Origin: Pseudopedobacter sp038243635
GTDB lineage: Bacteria > Bacteroidota > Bacteroidia > Sphingobacteriales > Sphingobacteriaceae
Direction of reading: 5' to 3'
Assembly (NCBI GenBank): GCA_038243635.1
Contig: JBBSQW010000010.1
Span: 52,421-116,420 of the forward strand
DNA length: 64,000 nt
The notes under the pieces are model-generated. The model was not told where the DNA came from. It saw only the letters and a list, made by a program, of their open reading frames with translations, and ran no database searches. Below are positions 18,677 through 27,544 of this stretch, in pieces. Numbering within the stretch: position 1 is the first letter of the stretch; each line of letters starts with the position of its first letter. The position numbers and the translations under genes are program-made.

Positions 18677-19033
18677 TCAAGTCAAAAAAACCTCGGCTGG
18701 AATAACTAATTTCTTATGTAAAACTTTAGCGATTTTTAATGTCAAAGGCTTTTTTCCGCTTAACAAAGCAGAAACATAACTTTTGCTTCCAATCCAATCT
18801 ATTAAATCTTTATTTTTTAGACCTCGGTCTTCCATTTTTTGCTTAACTGCTAAAAGGGGGTTAGGTTTAGGAATTGGGAAATGTATATCCTCATATTGTT
18901 TAACCAATGATAAAGCGATTTGTAAATCCTCTCTCGTTTTACTTTGTGGATTCACCTCTAAATCAAATTGAATATCTATCCACTCTAACAGTTGTTGATA
19001 TTGTTCGTCAGTTTTTAAAATATGTAAATTCAT
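18677..19033 (-). CDS. higA: HigA-type antitoxin (XRE family)
   Basis: 118 residues. The C-terminal helix-turn-helix (about 65-105: MEDRGLKNKDLIDWIGSKSYVSALLSGK) is preceded by an acidic N-terminal helical part that would bind the toxin. The start ATG overlaps the stop of the upstream higB reading frame as TGATG, the usual toxin-first order of higBA loci. It would neutralise HigB and repress the operon. Confidence 0.85.
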   Translation of the reverse strand: MNLHILKTDEQYQQLLEWIDIQFDLEVNPQSKTREDLQIALSLVKQYEDIHFPIPKPNPLLAVKQKMEDRGLKNKDLIDWIGSKSYVSALLSGKKPLTLKIAKVLHKKLVIPAEVFLT

Positions 19034-19248
19034 CAGTTTTTAAATTTTATAGTTGTAACATCTATTTTATCATATTCTTTGTGAGTTCCAAACCATTTAA
19101 TCTGAATCACTTTATAAATAAACAAAACTCGTATAAGCAAACGATAATTGTTGCCCATGATATTCATTACAACGCGGTCGTCACCAACTAAACTCGCACT
19201 TTTATATTTTGATTTTAATTCTTGAAAGCCTTTGAAATCGGCATTCAA
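19033..19248 (-). CDS. higB: HigB-type toxin, N terminus incomplete
   Basis: The recognisable HigB core is present: LKSKYKSASLVGDDRVVMNI, GNNYRLLIRV and WFGTHKEYDKIDVTTI, the RelE-fold mRNA interferase signature. Only 71 residues follow a possible TTG start, against about 95-100 for the family. The homology clearly continues upstream (LIEWYYEFL), but that frame meets TAG at 19285-19287 with no usual start codon between. Adding one T to the TTTT run in the coding strand just upstream would join it to a further open frame. The toxin is therefore either frameshifted or truncated, while the antitoxin is intact. Confidence 0.7.
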   Translation of the reverse strand: MNADFKGFQELKSKYKSASLVGDDRVVMNIMGNNYRLLIRVLFIYKVIQIKWFGTHKEYDKIDVTTIKFKN

Positions 19249-19546
19249 AAATTCATAATACCATTCAATTAACGCAAAAGTTTTCTAATAGAAAACAAAT
19301 CCAAGTTTTTTTGAGTTTTTAATACCTTATTTCTATCATGTATTATAGCTTTGCAATTTTTACAGAGTTAATTGCCAATCTGTCCGTAGAATATAGCGTA
19401 GCGTTTTCTACGGATTCACAAATAGAAAGGAGTCTCCAGACTCTTAAAATCATTCGGACAAATATCCTGAAACAAAAAACAAAACAACATCTCAATTGCT
19501 TTAACAGCATGAAGAATCGGTTTTCCTAACTGCACAATGGCGCAAA

Positions 19547-20221
19547 TTGATCATGGCCAATTACATTGTCCCGAAATCAGTTTTAGAAAAATATATTCCT
19601 CCCCACACACAATTAGATAGTTATAACGGTAATTATTATGTAAGCCTCATTGGTTTTATGTTTATGGATACCAAGATAAAAGGATTTAAAATCCCATTCC
19701 ACATTAATTTTGAAGAGGTGAATTTAAGATTCTATGTAAATTATAAAGACGGAGATGTTTGGAAACGGGGAGCAGTTTTTATTTCGGAGGTGGTGAGTAA
19801 GCCAATAATTGCGTTAGTGGCAAATACCTTTTTCCACGAGCATTACGAAGTTTTAAAAACCAAACATACCTGGGAAGAAAACGAAGAATATCAAAAAATC
19901 AGCTATCAACTAAAAAAGAAAGATTGGTACAGTTTAGCAGTTGTAGCCGGTAAGGAACCGAAACCATTAATCAGCGGAAGCGAAGAAGAATTTATAGCCG
20001 AACACTATTATGGCTATACAAAGTCTGGCGCAAATAAATCTTTAGAATACGATGTAGAGCATCCTAGGTGGACTATTTACGATGTAAAAGAATATAATAT
20101 CAATGTTGATTTTTTAGACCTATACGGTGGCGAATTTTCTTTCCTAAATCAAGCTCAACCAAACTCTGTTTTTTTAGTAGAAGGTTCAGAGATTTTGATT
20201 AGAGATGGAAAAACCATATAA
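19547..20221 (+). CDS. DUF2071 (YqjF-like) family protein, probable frameshift at its start
   Basis: About 222 residues from ATG 19553, with the family's opening ANYIVPKSVLEKYIPPHTQ and FMFMDTKIKGFKIPFH segments. The function of the family is not established. Conserved residues lie upstream of the open start: the same frame reads FLTAQWRKLI before the ATG, the usual N terminus, but has no start codon. An ATG at 19509 begins MKNRF in another frame, and one extra T in the TTTT run at 19521-19524 would fuse the two into a normal N terminus. The true gene is probably 19509-20221. Confidence 0.8.
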   Translation: MIMANYIVPKSVLEKYIPPHTQLDSYNGNYYVSLIGFMFMDTKIKGFKIPFHINFEEVNLRFYVNYKDGDVWKRGAVFISEVVSKPIIALVANTFFHEHYEVLKTKHTWEENEEYQKISYQLKKKDWYSLAVVAGKEPKPLISGSEEEFIAEHYYGYTKSGANKSLEYDVEHPRWTIYDVKEYNINVDFLDLYGGEFSFLNQAQPNSVFLVEGSEILIRDGKTI

Positions 20222-20240
20222 ATAGGTGCAAATGTTAAAT

Positions 20241-20275
20241 AGCCCAAGATTAAAGTCTTGGGCTATCTTTTTAAA
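20241..20275 (+). terminator. Rho-independent terminator after the DUF2071 gene
   Basis: Perfect stem AGCCCAAGA/TCTTGGGCT with a six-base loop, followed by ATCTTTTT. It lies between two convergent genes. Confidence 0.82.
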
Positions 20276-20289
20276 GTAAAGTTTGACTT

Positions 20290-20850
20290 TTACTTCGCAG
20301 GTGGCAAAATTACATTGTCAACTACGTAAATAATTCCATTGGATGCCGGTATGGTAGCAATGATGTTTGCGTTTCCATTAATTACAGGCTTGCCATCTTT
20401 GATGGTAATGGTGATGTTTCCGCCGTTTACTTGCCCAATAGTTTGTCCGTCTGTAAAGTTTTCAGTTTTTAAGACGCCTAAAGAAACGTGGTACTGCAAT
20501 AAATCAGCTAAATCGTCCTTACTCGCTGGTTTTAAAAGGTTTTCCACTGTGCCTGCAGGCAATTTATCAAAAGCTGCGTTAGTTGGTGCAAAAACAGTGA
20601 AAGGACCGGCGTTAGATAATGCATCTACCAAACCCGCTGCTTTTACGGCAGCAACTAATGTTGTATGATCAGGACTACTCACTGCGACTTGTACCACATT
20701 TTTTTGCGAGTCGTTGTCTTGAACAGCTGACTGTCCGCCACCTACGACTTCTTCTTGATTTGTTTCTGTAGCATCTGATGCTTTTTCAGCGTTATTGCAA
20801 CTTGCAAATACCACCATACAAATCATTGATAGTAATAAGATCTTCTTCAT
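20290..20850 (-). CDS. fasciclin (FAS1) domain lipoprotein
   Basis: 186 residues. A type II signal peptide ends in the lipobox FASC near residue 18, then a Glu/Asp/Asn-rich linker and one FAS1 domain (about 55-186) with the hallmark PFTVFAPTNAAFDKLP, a YHV segment and a final DNVILPP. FAS1 proteins mediate adhesion or surface-protein interactions; this one should be lipid-anchored in the envelope. A symmetrical site lies about 55 bases upstream. Confidence 0.92.
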   Translation of the reverse strand: MKKILLLSMICMVVFASCNNAEKASDATETNQEEVVGGGQSAVQDNDSQKNVVQVAVSSPDHTTLVAAVKAAGLVDALSNAGPFTVFAPTNAAFDKLPAGTVENLLKPASKDDLADLLQYHVSLGVLKTENFTDGQTIGQVNGGNITITIKDGKPVINGNANIIATIPASNGIIYVVDNVILPPAK

Positions 20851-20902
20851 AATTATTTTAATTTTTTACAACAGCAATTTGATTATAATAAATTGACAAG
20901 TC

Positions 20903-20918
20903 TATGACTTAGGTCATA
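20903..20918. promoter_or_regulatory. inverted repeat upstream of the fasciclin gene
   Basis: TATGAC-TTAG-GTCATA, six-base arms in perfect symmetry, 53 bases upstream of the start codon. The size and TGA/TCA-like symmetry fit a Crp/FNR-family operator, but no regulator gene is nearby, so the assignment is a guess. Confidence 0.35.
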
Positions 20919-21408
20919 ATAAAATAAAATTTTTCTCACATTTCCGAAAAATGAAGCTTTTTTCACGATAGTTTTTGATGTTTTGGAGGAGAGAGGATGA
21001 CTTGGCTACTGTTTACTGAAATAAAAAAAAATCTGCCCGCACATTATAATTAGATGGAAAAATTATTTTAAAATCCATAAACCGACTTCAATTGAATCAG
21101 TTTTTGTTATTGATAAATTAGTTTTAAAAAATTAGAAAGATTTTGCATCCTGATCGGGAGAGATTGTCCCAAAGGGAAGCCTAAGGTTTAGCAGAAACCC
21201 TTTTTATGCGCCAGCTGTGACACAAAAAAAATTGTTCCAAAGGAACTTCCTTCAGAGCAACGAAAAGCTCACCTGAACGCCCAAATTATAACATTGATAT
21301 ATTATGTGCTGCTCAATACATCCATTTGCATATCCTTTACATTTATGATAGGGAATTGCAGGTATTCTCCAAGCTACTTAAACAATGAAATTTTGGCTAT
21401 AAACAAAG
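20919..21408. other. intergenic stretch without a recognisable gene
   Basis: About 490 AT-rich bases between the fasciclin promoter region and the tRNA-Lys pair. I see no convincing ORF, RNA gene or repeat family here. Confidence 0.5.
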
Positions 21409-21433
21409 AAAACCGCCCTTTCGGACGGTTTTT
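21409..21433 (-). terminator. terminator of the tRNA-Lys pair
   Basis: On the minus strand, AACCGTCC-GAAA-GGGCGGTT (one G-U pair) followed by TTTTC, directly after the second tRNA-Lys. Confidence 0.65.
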
Positions 21434-21436
21434 TTG

Positions 21437-21509
21437 TGATCCCGCTGGGATTCGAACCCAGGACCACTACATTAAAAGTGTAATGCTCTACCAGCTGAGC
21501 TACGGAATC
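21437..21509 (-). tRNA. tRNA-Lys (anticodon TTT), copy 2
   Basis: 73 bases. Acceptor stem GATTCCG/CGGGATC, D-arm AGCTCAGCTGGTAGAGC, anticodon loop CTTTTAA giving TTT, and T-loop GGTTCGAATCC. CCA is not encoded. Identical in sequence to the copy at 21572-21644, 62 bases upstream. Confidence 0.95.
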
Positions 21510-21571
21510 AATTATTTTTAAGATTTTGATAAAAAAAGTCTCAATCGCTGAGGCTCTTGTAAATATACTGG

Positions 21572-21644
21572 TGATCCCGCTGGGATTCGAACCCAGGACC
21601 ACTACATTAAAAGTGTAATGCTCTACCAGCTGAGCTACGGAATC
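21572..21644 (-). tRNA. tRNA-Lys (anticodon TTT), copy 1
   Basis: Same 73-base sequence as the downstream copy. The two probably form one transcript that is processed, ending at the hairpin at 21409-21433. Confidence 0.95.
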
Positions 21645-21873
21645 ATACTTTATAAAACGTATAATGGTTTTGTAAAGTTGTGCAAAGATAGATATTCTAC
21701 TGTAGTGTGCAAATGAATTAATATTTTTTTTCAATAGATATTGCTAACCTGCTAAATATCAATTAAAATCATTTGTTTGCACCTGTTAATTCTAATAATG
21801 AGCGTACAAAAGCATCCTGATATATTGGTTAATGTACGAGTTTTAAATTTCTGTTACTATCTTCAAAACCAAT

Positions 21874-22418
21874 ATGGATGTTGCACAAATAGAACAAAAG
21901 TTGCATGAACGTTTAAATTTTGATGAAATGGTGACGTTAGCAATGCTTACAGCAAATGGCAGCATAGCCTGTAAGCACATTATTGATTTGTGTACCCACC
22001 AAAACCAACAGATAGCATTTAGAGCCTCTTGGACTTTAGAATATATTGCCGTCATTAAACTCGAAGTGTTTATAGGGTGCTTCAAATACTTTTTACAGTT
22101 GTATCCCAAAATCATAAATTATAGTGTACAGCGTAGCTTTACTAAAATCATGATGTTGTTAACCAAAGAAAGATTAATAATTAGTGAAGGCTTAAAAGCA
22201 GCGGAATTTGAAGAATGCCTAGGCGCCACTTTTGATTGGCTTTTAAATCCTAAACTCCAGTTGTCGTACAAAGCAATGCCTTAGACGTTGTTTTTCAATT
22301 GTCACCGTATTATGACTGGGTCATAGAAGAATTACTAGTTATTCTTCAAGAAAAATTGGTTTCTTCCTCGCCAGCATTAACTTCTAAAGCTAAAAAGCTA
22401 TTGAAGAAGATTAATTGA
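21874..22418 (+). pseudogene. helical HEAT-like protein of unknown function, one apparent frameshift
   Basis: The first 131 codons are open (MDVAQIEQKL..., all alpha-helical, with repeated ASWTLEYIA and VQRSFTKIM-type helices that suggest a HEAT/ARM-like repeat). The frame then ends early at 22284. The -1 frame continues without break from about 22258 to TGA at 22416-22418 (QSNALDVVFQLSPYYDWV..., then a Lys-rich end), and the composition joins smoothly. One extra C in the CC at 22257-22258 restores a single 181-residue protein. It is either a sequencing error or a recent frameshift. I do not recognise the function. Confidence 0.65.
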
Positions 22419-22440
22419 TTTTTATTGTACATTTTTGAAT

Positions 22441-22908
22441 ATGGATAGTTTGGATTATCAAGCGTTAAAAGGGGAGATTTTTAATATTTGTTTAGAAGCT
22501 TTATCAGCGAAACTCGTAGAATTGAAGGTCGAAGTTGAGCAGTTAAGAGTAAGTATCGCCAACGATCCTAAAAGCAGCATGGGCGATAAGTATGAAACTA
22601 GTCGGGAAATGATGCAACAAGAGATTAATCGCTTAGAACAACAGATTGCTTTAACAGGTCAACAAGTTTTTAATTTAAAAACCATCAATCTTGATAAAAT
22701 ATACAACATCATACAGAAAGGAAGCCTAGTTAAAACCAGTATTGGATTATTTTTTATCGCTGTAAGCTATGGAGAAGTTAAAACAGCCACAAAATCTTGC
22801 TTTGTGATTTCTGAAGTTGCTCCCCTAGCTAAGCTCTTATTGAAAAAGAAAATAGGCGACACTTTCGAATTAAATAAAAACTTAGTAGAAGTTTTTGAGA
22901 TTTACTAA
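22441..22908 (+). CDS. Gre-like protein (coiled coil plus GreA/GreB C-terminal-type domain)
   Basis: About 155 residues from ATG 22441. The first 80 form a helical hairpin with heptads (KLVELKVEVEQLRVSI; QQEINRLEQQIAL). The second half has the FKBP-like order seen at the end of Gre factors: GSLVKTSIGLFFIAVSYG, then ISEVAPLAKLLLKKKIGDTFEL and a final EVFEIY. Gre factors bind the RNA polymerase secondary channel; the two tip acidic residues of true GreA are not obvious here, so it may be a channel-binding regulator rather than a cleavage factor. Homologues in this phylum are often mislabelled 3-oxoacyl-ACP synthase. Confidence 0.72.
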   Translation: MDSLDYQALKGEIFNICLEALSAKLVELKVEVEQLRVSIANDPKSSMGDKYETSREMMQQEINRLEQQIALTGQQVFNLKTINLDKIYNIIQKGSLVKTSIGLFFIAVSYGEVKTATKSCFVISEVAPLAKLLLKKKIGDTFELNKNLVEVFEIY

Positions 22909-22929
22909 ACGGTGTGAAATATTTTTAAA

Positions 22930-23181
22930 CTAAGCAACGTGTTGTGAACTACTAATACGGAAACGTAACGCAAGCGCTTTAGCAACGGCTTCAATTAATG
23001 TTTGGTTAATGGCGTCTGAATTGTGACGGTCACTTAAGATCCAGCTATTACCGGTTTTTATAAAAATATAAGTTTTACCCCCCAGAAAAACTTCTAATTC
23101 TGATTGTGTAGATGGTTTTTCGGTAATTACCTGAAAAATAACATCCGCTTTTTCGTGATTAATTCTTAATAATACTGGCAT
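22930..23181 (-). CDS. small hypothetical protein
   Basis: 83 residues, mixed alpha/beta: a beta-rich N-terminal part (VLLRINHEKADVIFQV, LEVFLGGKTYIFIKTGNSWIL) and a C-terminal helix (AINQTLIEAVAKALALRFR). No signal peptide, membrane segment or recognised motif. It converges on the Gre-like gene with 21 bases between them. Codon use looks like that of its neighbours, so it is probably a real lineage-specific gene. Confidence 0.55.
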   Translation of the reverse strand: MPVLLRINHEKADVIFQVITEKPSTQSELEVFLGGKTYIFIKTGNSWILSDRHNSDAINQTLIEAVAKALALRFRISSSQHVA

Positions 23182-23312
23182 ATTTGGCTGCTAATATACT
23201 TCATCATCTATTTTTTTATCTTACTATGTTATTAACATCTGTTAATTCGTTGAATACTAAGCTTTGGCAGGTGGCTTTGTGTAAAAAGAGAACAAATAAA
23301 ATAAAACAAAAC

Positions 23313-23338
23313 AAAAAAAGGAGGCGAGCCTCCTTTTT
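23313..23338 (-). terminator. terminator of the HPF gene
   Basis: AAGGAGGC and GCCTCCTT arms with a two-base centre, flanked by A and T runs, immediately beyond the stop codon of the minus-strand gene. Confidence 0.8.
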
Positions 23339-23341
23339 CTA

Positions 23342-23659
23342 TTAATTAGTTTTTACTTTATCCACTTGGTGTTCAATTCCTCTTTTAATCTTTTGCAAAC
23401 AGTCATGAATTGCTTTGGATATATCATCAGATTGAGAGCTAGCAAAAATCGGCTCCATGTTCTCAAGCCTAGCTTCTATGTTACATTTCTTATCGTCTGC
23501 ACCTCCTTTATCGCCGCCATTTTCGTCACTTAAGTGAACTTCTATTCTAGTTAAATAACTGTCAAATCGTTGCAGTTTTTCATTGAACAAGTTTGTGATA
23601 TAGGTAATAAGGTCTTCTTTACCCTCAATGTGGTTGTCTGTATTTACTTGGATAATCAT
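23342..23659 (-). CDS. HPF/RaiA family ribosome-associated protein
   Basis: 105 residues, the short form. The N-terminal beta strand (MIIQVNTDNHIEG), an amphipathic helix (YITNLFNEKLQRFDSYLTRIEVHLSDEN), a Cys-containing strand and a C-terminal helix (DISKAIHDCLQKIKRGIEHQVDK) follow the fold of hibernation-promoting factors. It would bind the 30S decoding region in stationary phase. There is no long C-terminal dimerisation domain. Confidence 0.85.
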   Translation of the reverse strand: MIIQVNTDNHIEGKEDLITYITNLFNEKLQRFDSYLTRIEVHLSDENGGDKGGADDKKCNIEARLENMEPIFASSQSDDISKAIHDCLQKIKRGIEHQVDKVKTN

Positions 23660-23843
23660 AATTATAAGTTTAATAATCTATGGTAGATATTGCAAATTGC
23701 GTACCTGATATTAATCTAAAGCATTTGAAATTACAATTGTTTCTAGAAAAAATTAAGACGTTTTTGAAACAACAAATACTCAACTGGTTATAGTTTAGCA
23801 ACAGGGCATCAAAGTTGTTTAATACCCAGAAAAGAATTTAATT

Positions 23844-25307
23844 ATGAGAATTAGAGAGATACTATTACTATTCGTTATTTCGTCGTTTATGATAATGTCC
23901 TGTTCTAATGGCAGACACGAAGAATTTGGACGCGACTTGGCTAAAGCCTTTAAAAGCAAGAACTACAAAGATTTTGACACTACAGATTATAACGCCGTGT
24001 TTAAAGCGGAGTTTGAAAAGTTGAAACCAAAACTGCATGATCCAATATGGATAAGTAAGATATATAAAGAAGAAGATAAAGGGTTAACTCTATTGGGCGA
24101 TTTTTTAGTCGATGGAAAGCTGGATACTTTAAATCAATATTTGTTGACTTCAAAATTTCACGGACTTAACCCAGATTATTTTCATGCAAATGATATCGCT
24201 GATTTGCTAACACAGGTTAAAACCAAAAAGTTTAAATCTGTGGAAGAGAGCTACCCGGTACTTGCACAGTTAGAACTTTATTGTGCCGATGGTTTGATCA
24301 ATTACGCTGGAATAATGAAGTATGGAGCGGTAAACCCAAGAACGGTTTTAAAAAGATATTATGTGGATGTAAAGCGCCCGCAAATTATTGAAGCGCAGCA
24401 AGCACTGGATCAAATAGATATTTCGAAATTTCTGGCTGACATTCAACCAAAAAATGGCTACTACCAACGTTTAATGAATTTACTGATTAATGATGGTAAA
24501 ACGGATGCTAAAAAGCTGACTACAGAGGATAGAGAAAAGATATATTTATCAATGGAGCGTTTGCGCTGGCCAATCAAGGAGTATAAAGGGAAATATTTAT
24601 TGGTAAACATTCCAGAGTATCAACTGAGATTGATTGAAAACAACACTACTGATTTACAAATGAAAGTTTGTGTTGGCGAAGTTGGAGACCACGAAACACC
24701 AATTTTAAGCGGCATGATTGATAGAATGCAGGTAAACCCAGTTTGGAACATACCGGAGAGTATTGCAAGTACCGAAATTTTGAGTAGTTTAAAAAGAGAT
24801 CCTTATTATTTAGAAGCAAAGAATATGGTCGCTTATAAAGGCGGAGAGCTGGTAAACTCACCAGACGTAGACTGGAATAGTGTAGATATTTCTCAGTATT
24901 CATTTAAGCAAAACCCTGGAGCTGATAATTCTTTAGGACAAATCAAGTTTATATTTCAAAACCCATATGCTATTTATTTACACGATACACCAGCTAAAGC
25001 CGTTTTTGATCGTGAAGTAAGAGCGGTTAGTCACGGTTGTGTAAGAGTAGAAAAACCAATCGACTTAGCTAAATTTTTATTAAATGATGAATCAAAATTG
25101 ACTAAAGTGGAGAAAGAAATACAAGCGTCAACAAACGGCCAAAAAATGGACGCGAGATGGCAAATGGTTAAAGAACCAATTCCTGTTTTTATCGCATACT
25201 ATACCGCTTGGACAAATGATGATGGTACGTTGGTGAGCTCTAAAGATGTATATGGTTACGATAAGCTATTGTTACCGAAGTTTAAGCCTTATATGGCGGG
25301 TTTATAA
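23844..25307 (+). CDS. L,D-transpeptidase (YkuD/ErfK family) lipoprotein
   Basis: 487 residues. The signal peptide ends in the lipobox IMSC (about residue 20), so the protein should be lipid-anchored. A helical N-terminal region (about 60-240) like that of YcbB is followed by the YkuD catalytic domain (about 250-460) with the active-site motif SHGCVR; the nucleophile is Cys399. It makes 3-3 cross-links in peptidoglycan or attaches proteins to it. No peptidoglycan-binding repeat is obvious. Its own terminator follows, so it seems monocistronic. Confidence 0.92.
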   Translation: MRIREILLLFVISSFMIMSCSNGRHEEFGRDLAKAFKSKNYKDFDTTDYNAVFKAEFEKLKPKLHDPIWISKIYKEEDKGLTLLGDFLVDGKLDTLNQYLLTSKFHGLNPDYFHANDIADLLTQVKTKKFKSVEESYPVLAQLELYCADGLINYAGIMKYGAVNPRTVLKRYYVDVKRPQIIEAQQALDQIDISKFLADIQPKNGYYQRLMNLLINDGKTDAKKLTTEDREKIYLSMERLRWPIKEYKGKYLLVNIPEYQLRLIENNTTDLQMKVCVGEVGDHETPILSGMIDRMQVNPVWNIPESIASTEILSSLKRDPYYLEAKNMVAYKGGELVNSPDVDWNSVDISQYSFKQNPGADNSLGQIKFIFQNPYAIYLHDTPAKAVFDREVRAVSHGCVRVEKPIDLAKFLLNDESKLTKVEKEIQASTNGQKMDARWQMVKEPIPVFIAYYTAWTNDDGTLVSSKDVYGYDKLLLPKFKPYMAGL

Positions 25308-25317
25308 AGCATAAGCC

Positions 25318-25352
25318 AAACCGAGAGTCGAAAGCCTCTCGGTTTATTTTTG
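25318..25352 (+). terminator. terminator of the L,D-transpeptidase gene
   Basis: Stem AAACCGAGAG/CTCTCGGTTT with a short loop, followed by ATTTTTG. Its symmetry would also serve the convergent SemiSWEET gene. Confidence 0.8.
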
Positions 25353-25369
25353 TGGATAACCTAATGTTT

Positions 25370-25627
25370 TTAGGGATATTTCAGTTTGAAATAAAGGATA
25401 CTGCCAGCGAAAATTAAAGTAACTCCGTTTGCAATCATAACTGGTAAGTCATTTACGGCTATACCATATATAAACCAAAGTGTAACACCCAAAACAAATA
25501 AAATATACATCGAAAGCGATATGCTTTTGGTGTTTTTTGTTCTAATGATTTTTAATGCTTGCGGAACAAAAGAAACGGTGGTGCAAAAAGCAGCTGCTAA
25601 ACCAACTGCGGTGCTTAAGTGTTCCAT
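25370..25627 (-). CDS. SemiSWEET sugar transporter
   Basis: 85 residues with three transmembrane helices, one MtN3/SWEET triple-helix bundle. The PQ motif (SFVPQALKIIRTK, Pro22-Gln23) at the end of helix 1 is the hallmark hinge. Works as a homodimer that passes small sugars down their gradient. Its ATG overlaps the stop of the upstream PorV/Q-like gene by one base, so it is probably translated from the same mRNA. Confidence 0.9.
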   Translation of the reverse strand: MEHLSTAVGLAAAFCTTVSFVPQALKIIRTKNTKSISLSMYILFVLGVTLWFIYGIAVNDLPVMIANGVTLIFAGSILYFKLKYP

Positions 25628-26706
25628 TAATTGTTTTTATCGAAATCTAACATGATTGAAAATACATTGCTGTATAAGCCATCGCTTTGGTTGCCGATAT
25701 TTGTTAATGCGTAATCAATTGAGAAATTTCTGATTTTTATACCCAAACCCAAATTAGGCTGAAATTGAAATTGCTGTGCTCCGTCAAAGTCTGTTATTTT
25801 TTGAATATTGCCAACTCCCGTACGTAAAAAGATTGTTTTTTTATAATTAGCTTCTAAACCAATAGTTGGATCAACACTTACGGGTTTTGCAGAAATTAAA
25901 ACGTTTCTTTTACCATCTGTAGTGAAATTCAAATCAGCTTCGGCAAGGATTCCTATTTTTTCTGTAATATTGGTCTCATAGGCTGTTCCTAAAACTATGC
26001 GTGGAAGTGTTGTCTCTGTCGAATTCTTCGGAATATCATTTCCGGTAGCGGTATAAATACTAGAAAACTTATCAGGATTATAGCTCCAAGCGTTAAACGT
26101 AGTGGTAATATCTCGACCAACTGCCGCAAAAGTAAATTTGTTAAATTTATATTGAGCAGCAACATCAATTCCAAATCCCCAGGATTTGCCGTATTCCCCA
26201 ACTTTACGATGGATGATTTTAACGTTTGCGCCGTAGTTTAGTCCGTTTTTTGCTGCCTTTTTTTGCCTTCTGGCGTAGCTAAATAAAAAAGCATAATCTG
26301 CAGCCGAAAAAGATTTCACGCGGTTATAGTTGATGTTTCCATCGGCGTCGATTAATTCTGACGTATCAGGAATATCATCCACTCCGAAACGGATTAAAGA
26401 AAGCCCAACAACCGCAGTATGGTCTGCAACAAATGTTGAAAAACCTGCGTAATCATATTTTGCAATACCTGAAAAATATTCTGAATGCATTAAACTGGCT
26501 TGAGATTCACTTTTCATATTCATCAATGCAGCTGGATTCCAATAACCAGCTGTAACATCTGACGATGAGGCAACTACAGAACCTGCCATTCCAAAAGCTC
26601 TAGAACCTACCCCGATCTGTAAAAATTCGTTCGAATATTTTCTTGTTTGTGCGCTTATAAGTAAAGGAAAGCCTAGAAGAAGATAAAAAAAGAGGTGTTT
26701 TATCAT
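25627..26706 (-). CDS. PorV/PorQ family outer-membrane beta-barrel protein
   Basis: 359 residues. A Sec signal peptide (about 1-19, ending ISAQ) is followed by the family's opening EFLQIGVGSRAFGMAGS and ATAGYWNPA-like (VTAGYWNPAALMNM) motif and then many amphipathic strands ending in hydrophobic residues. PorV shuttles type IX secretion cargo and PorQ is its paralogue; which of the two, or another barrel of the family, cannot be told. It lies between an AcpH-like gene and SemiSWEET in one minus-strand run with one-base junctions. Confidence 0.85.
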   Translation of the reverse strand: MIKHLFFYLLLGFPLLISAQTRKYSNEFLQIGVGSRAFGMAGSVVASSSDVTAGYWNPAALMNMKSESQASLMHSEYFSGIAKYDYAGFSTFVADHTAVVGLSLIRFGVDDIPDTSELIDADGNINYNRVKSFSAADYAFLFSYARRQKKAAKNGLNYGANVKIIHRKVGEYGKSWGFGIDVAAQYKFNKFTFAAVGRDITTTFNAWSYNPDKFSSIYTATGNDIPKNSTETTLPRIVLGTAYETNITEKIGILAEADLNFTTDGKRNVLISAKPVSVDPTIGLEANYKKTIFLRTGVGNIQKITDFDGAQQFQFQPNLGLGIKIRNFSIDYALTNIGNQSDGLYSNVFSIMLDFDKNN

Positions 26707-27380
26707 TAATTTATTTGTGCATCAATTTGGTCAAAGATAATTATAAAATCTTCACGTAATTTTATTTTGTATTCAATTAAACGCTCAGTGATTGCTATTT
26801 CCTGTTCTTCTGTAAAAGGATTTGCCCATAACCGCATGCATATTCTTTTTAAAGCATAGGTGATTTTTGTGCTGTCGGCATAACTATACAAGTACTTTTG
26901 CGCTATAAATTGATTAAAGAATTTAAGGAATTTCTCTTCGTTAAGTATATTGTTCAGTTGTAAAAAGAGCCTGATTTCTTCTTCTTTAATACGTGATAAT
27001 TGCTTATATAGTTTTTCGATTGAAATGAGCTTCTCTGCAATCAGGATGCTATCTAAAAGTAATTCCAAACTGATGTGTCCCAGGAAAAAAGGTTTTACTG
27101 GCGAGTTTATCAGCTCTTCTCTTAAAACAAGTTTGATTTGATGTTGATGATGTAGAAAAAAAGAAGAATTGTGAAATATTCGATCCACTTCTAAATGTCT
27201 TTTCCAACCTTTCAACATCGCCTTTTGATTAGCGTTTATTAAAAATTTATCCTTATCTTTTTCTGGATGGATGCTCCAAGTTTTATCGGCGTTTTTTATT
27301 AAATCGGGCAAAAACATCCCGAACACCTCGTAAGGGTTGTCTATACGTCTGTCAAAATAATAATGCGACAAAAAATTCAT
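26706..27380 (-). CDS. ACP phosphodiesterase-like protein (AcpH/DUF479-type)
   Basis: About 224 residues from ATG 27380. It opens MNFLSHYYFD and continues VFGMFLPDLIKN, the same layout as AcpH (MNFLAH, then GxFLxDFVKG), with a later HLEVDRIFH motif giving conserved His and Asp residues of an HD-like fold. AcpH removes 4'-phosphopantetheine from acyl carrier protein. The match is in pattern rather than close identity, so the enzymatic role is tentative. It overlaps the PorV/Q gene by one base. Confidence 0.6.
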   Translation of the reverse strand: MNFLSHYYFDRRIDNPYEVFGMFLPDLIKNADKTWSIHPEKDKDKFLINANQKAMLKGWKRHLEVDRIFHNSSFFLHHQHQIKLVLREELINSPVKPFFLGHISLELLLDSILIAEKLISIEKLYKQLSRIKEEEIRLFLQLNNILNEEKFLKFFNQFIAQKYLYSYADSTKITYALKRICMRLWANPFTEEQEIAITERLIEYKIKLREDFIIIFDQIDAQIN

Positions 27381-27544
27381 AAAAAACAAGGTAATGCGTG
27401 ATTTTAAAATTCAAAATGCAAATCCAAATTGGAATCTTAAATGCTATATGCAAAATAACACCATTTGAATTTTTTAAAACGAATATAAATCAATTTAAAT
27501 CGAAAACATGAATAGACTTTCCTGTTCACTTCGCTGGTAAATCA

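Noticed and set aside
19338..19529. 63-codon ORF before the DUF2071 gene
   Set aside because: No motif; its last codons are the displaced start of the DUF2071 gene and the rest overlaps the higB promoter region.
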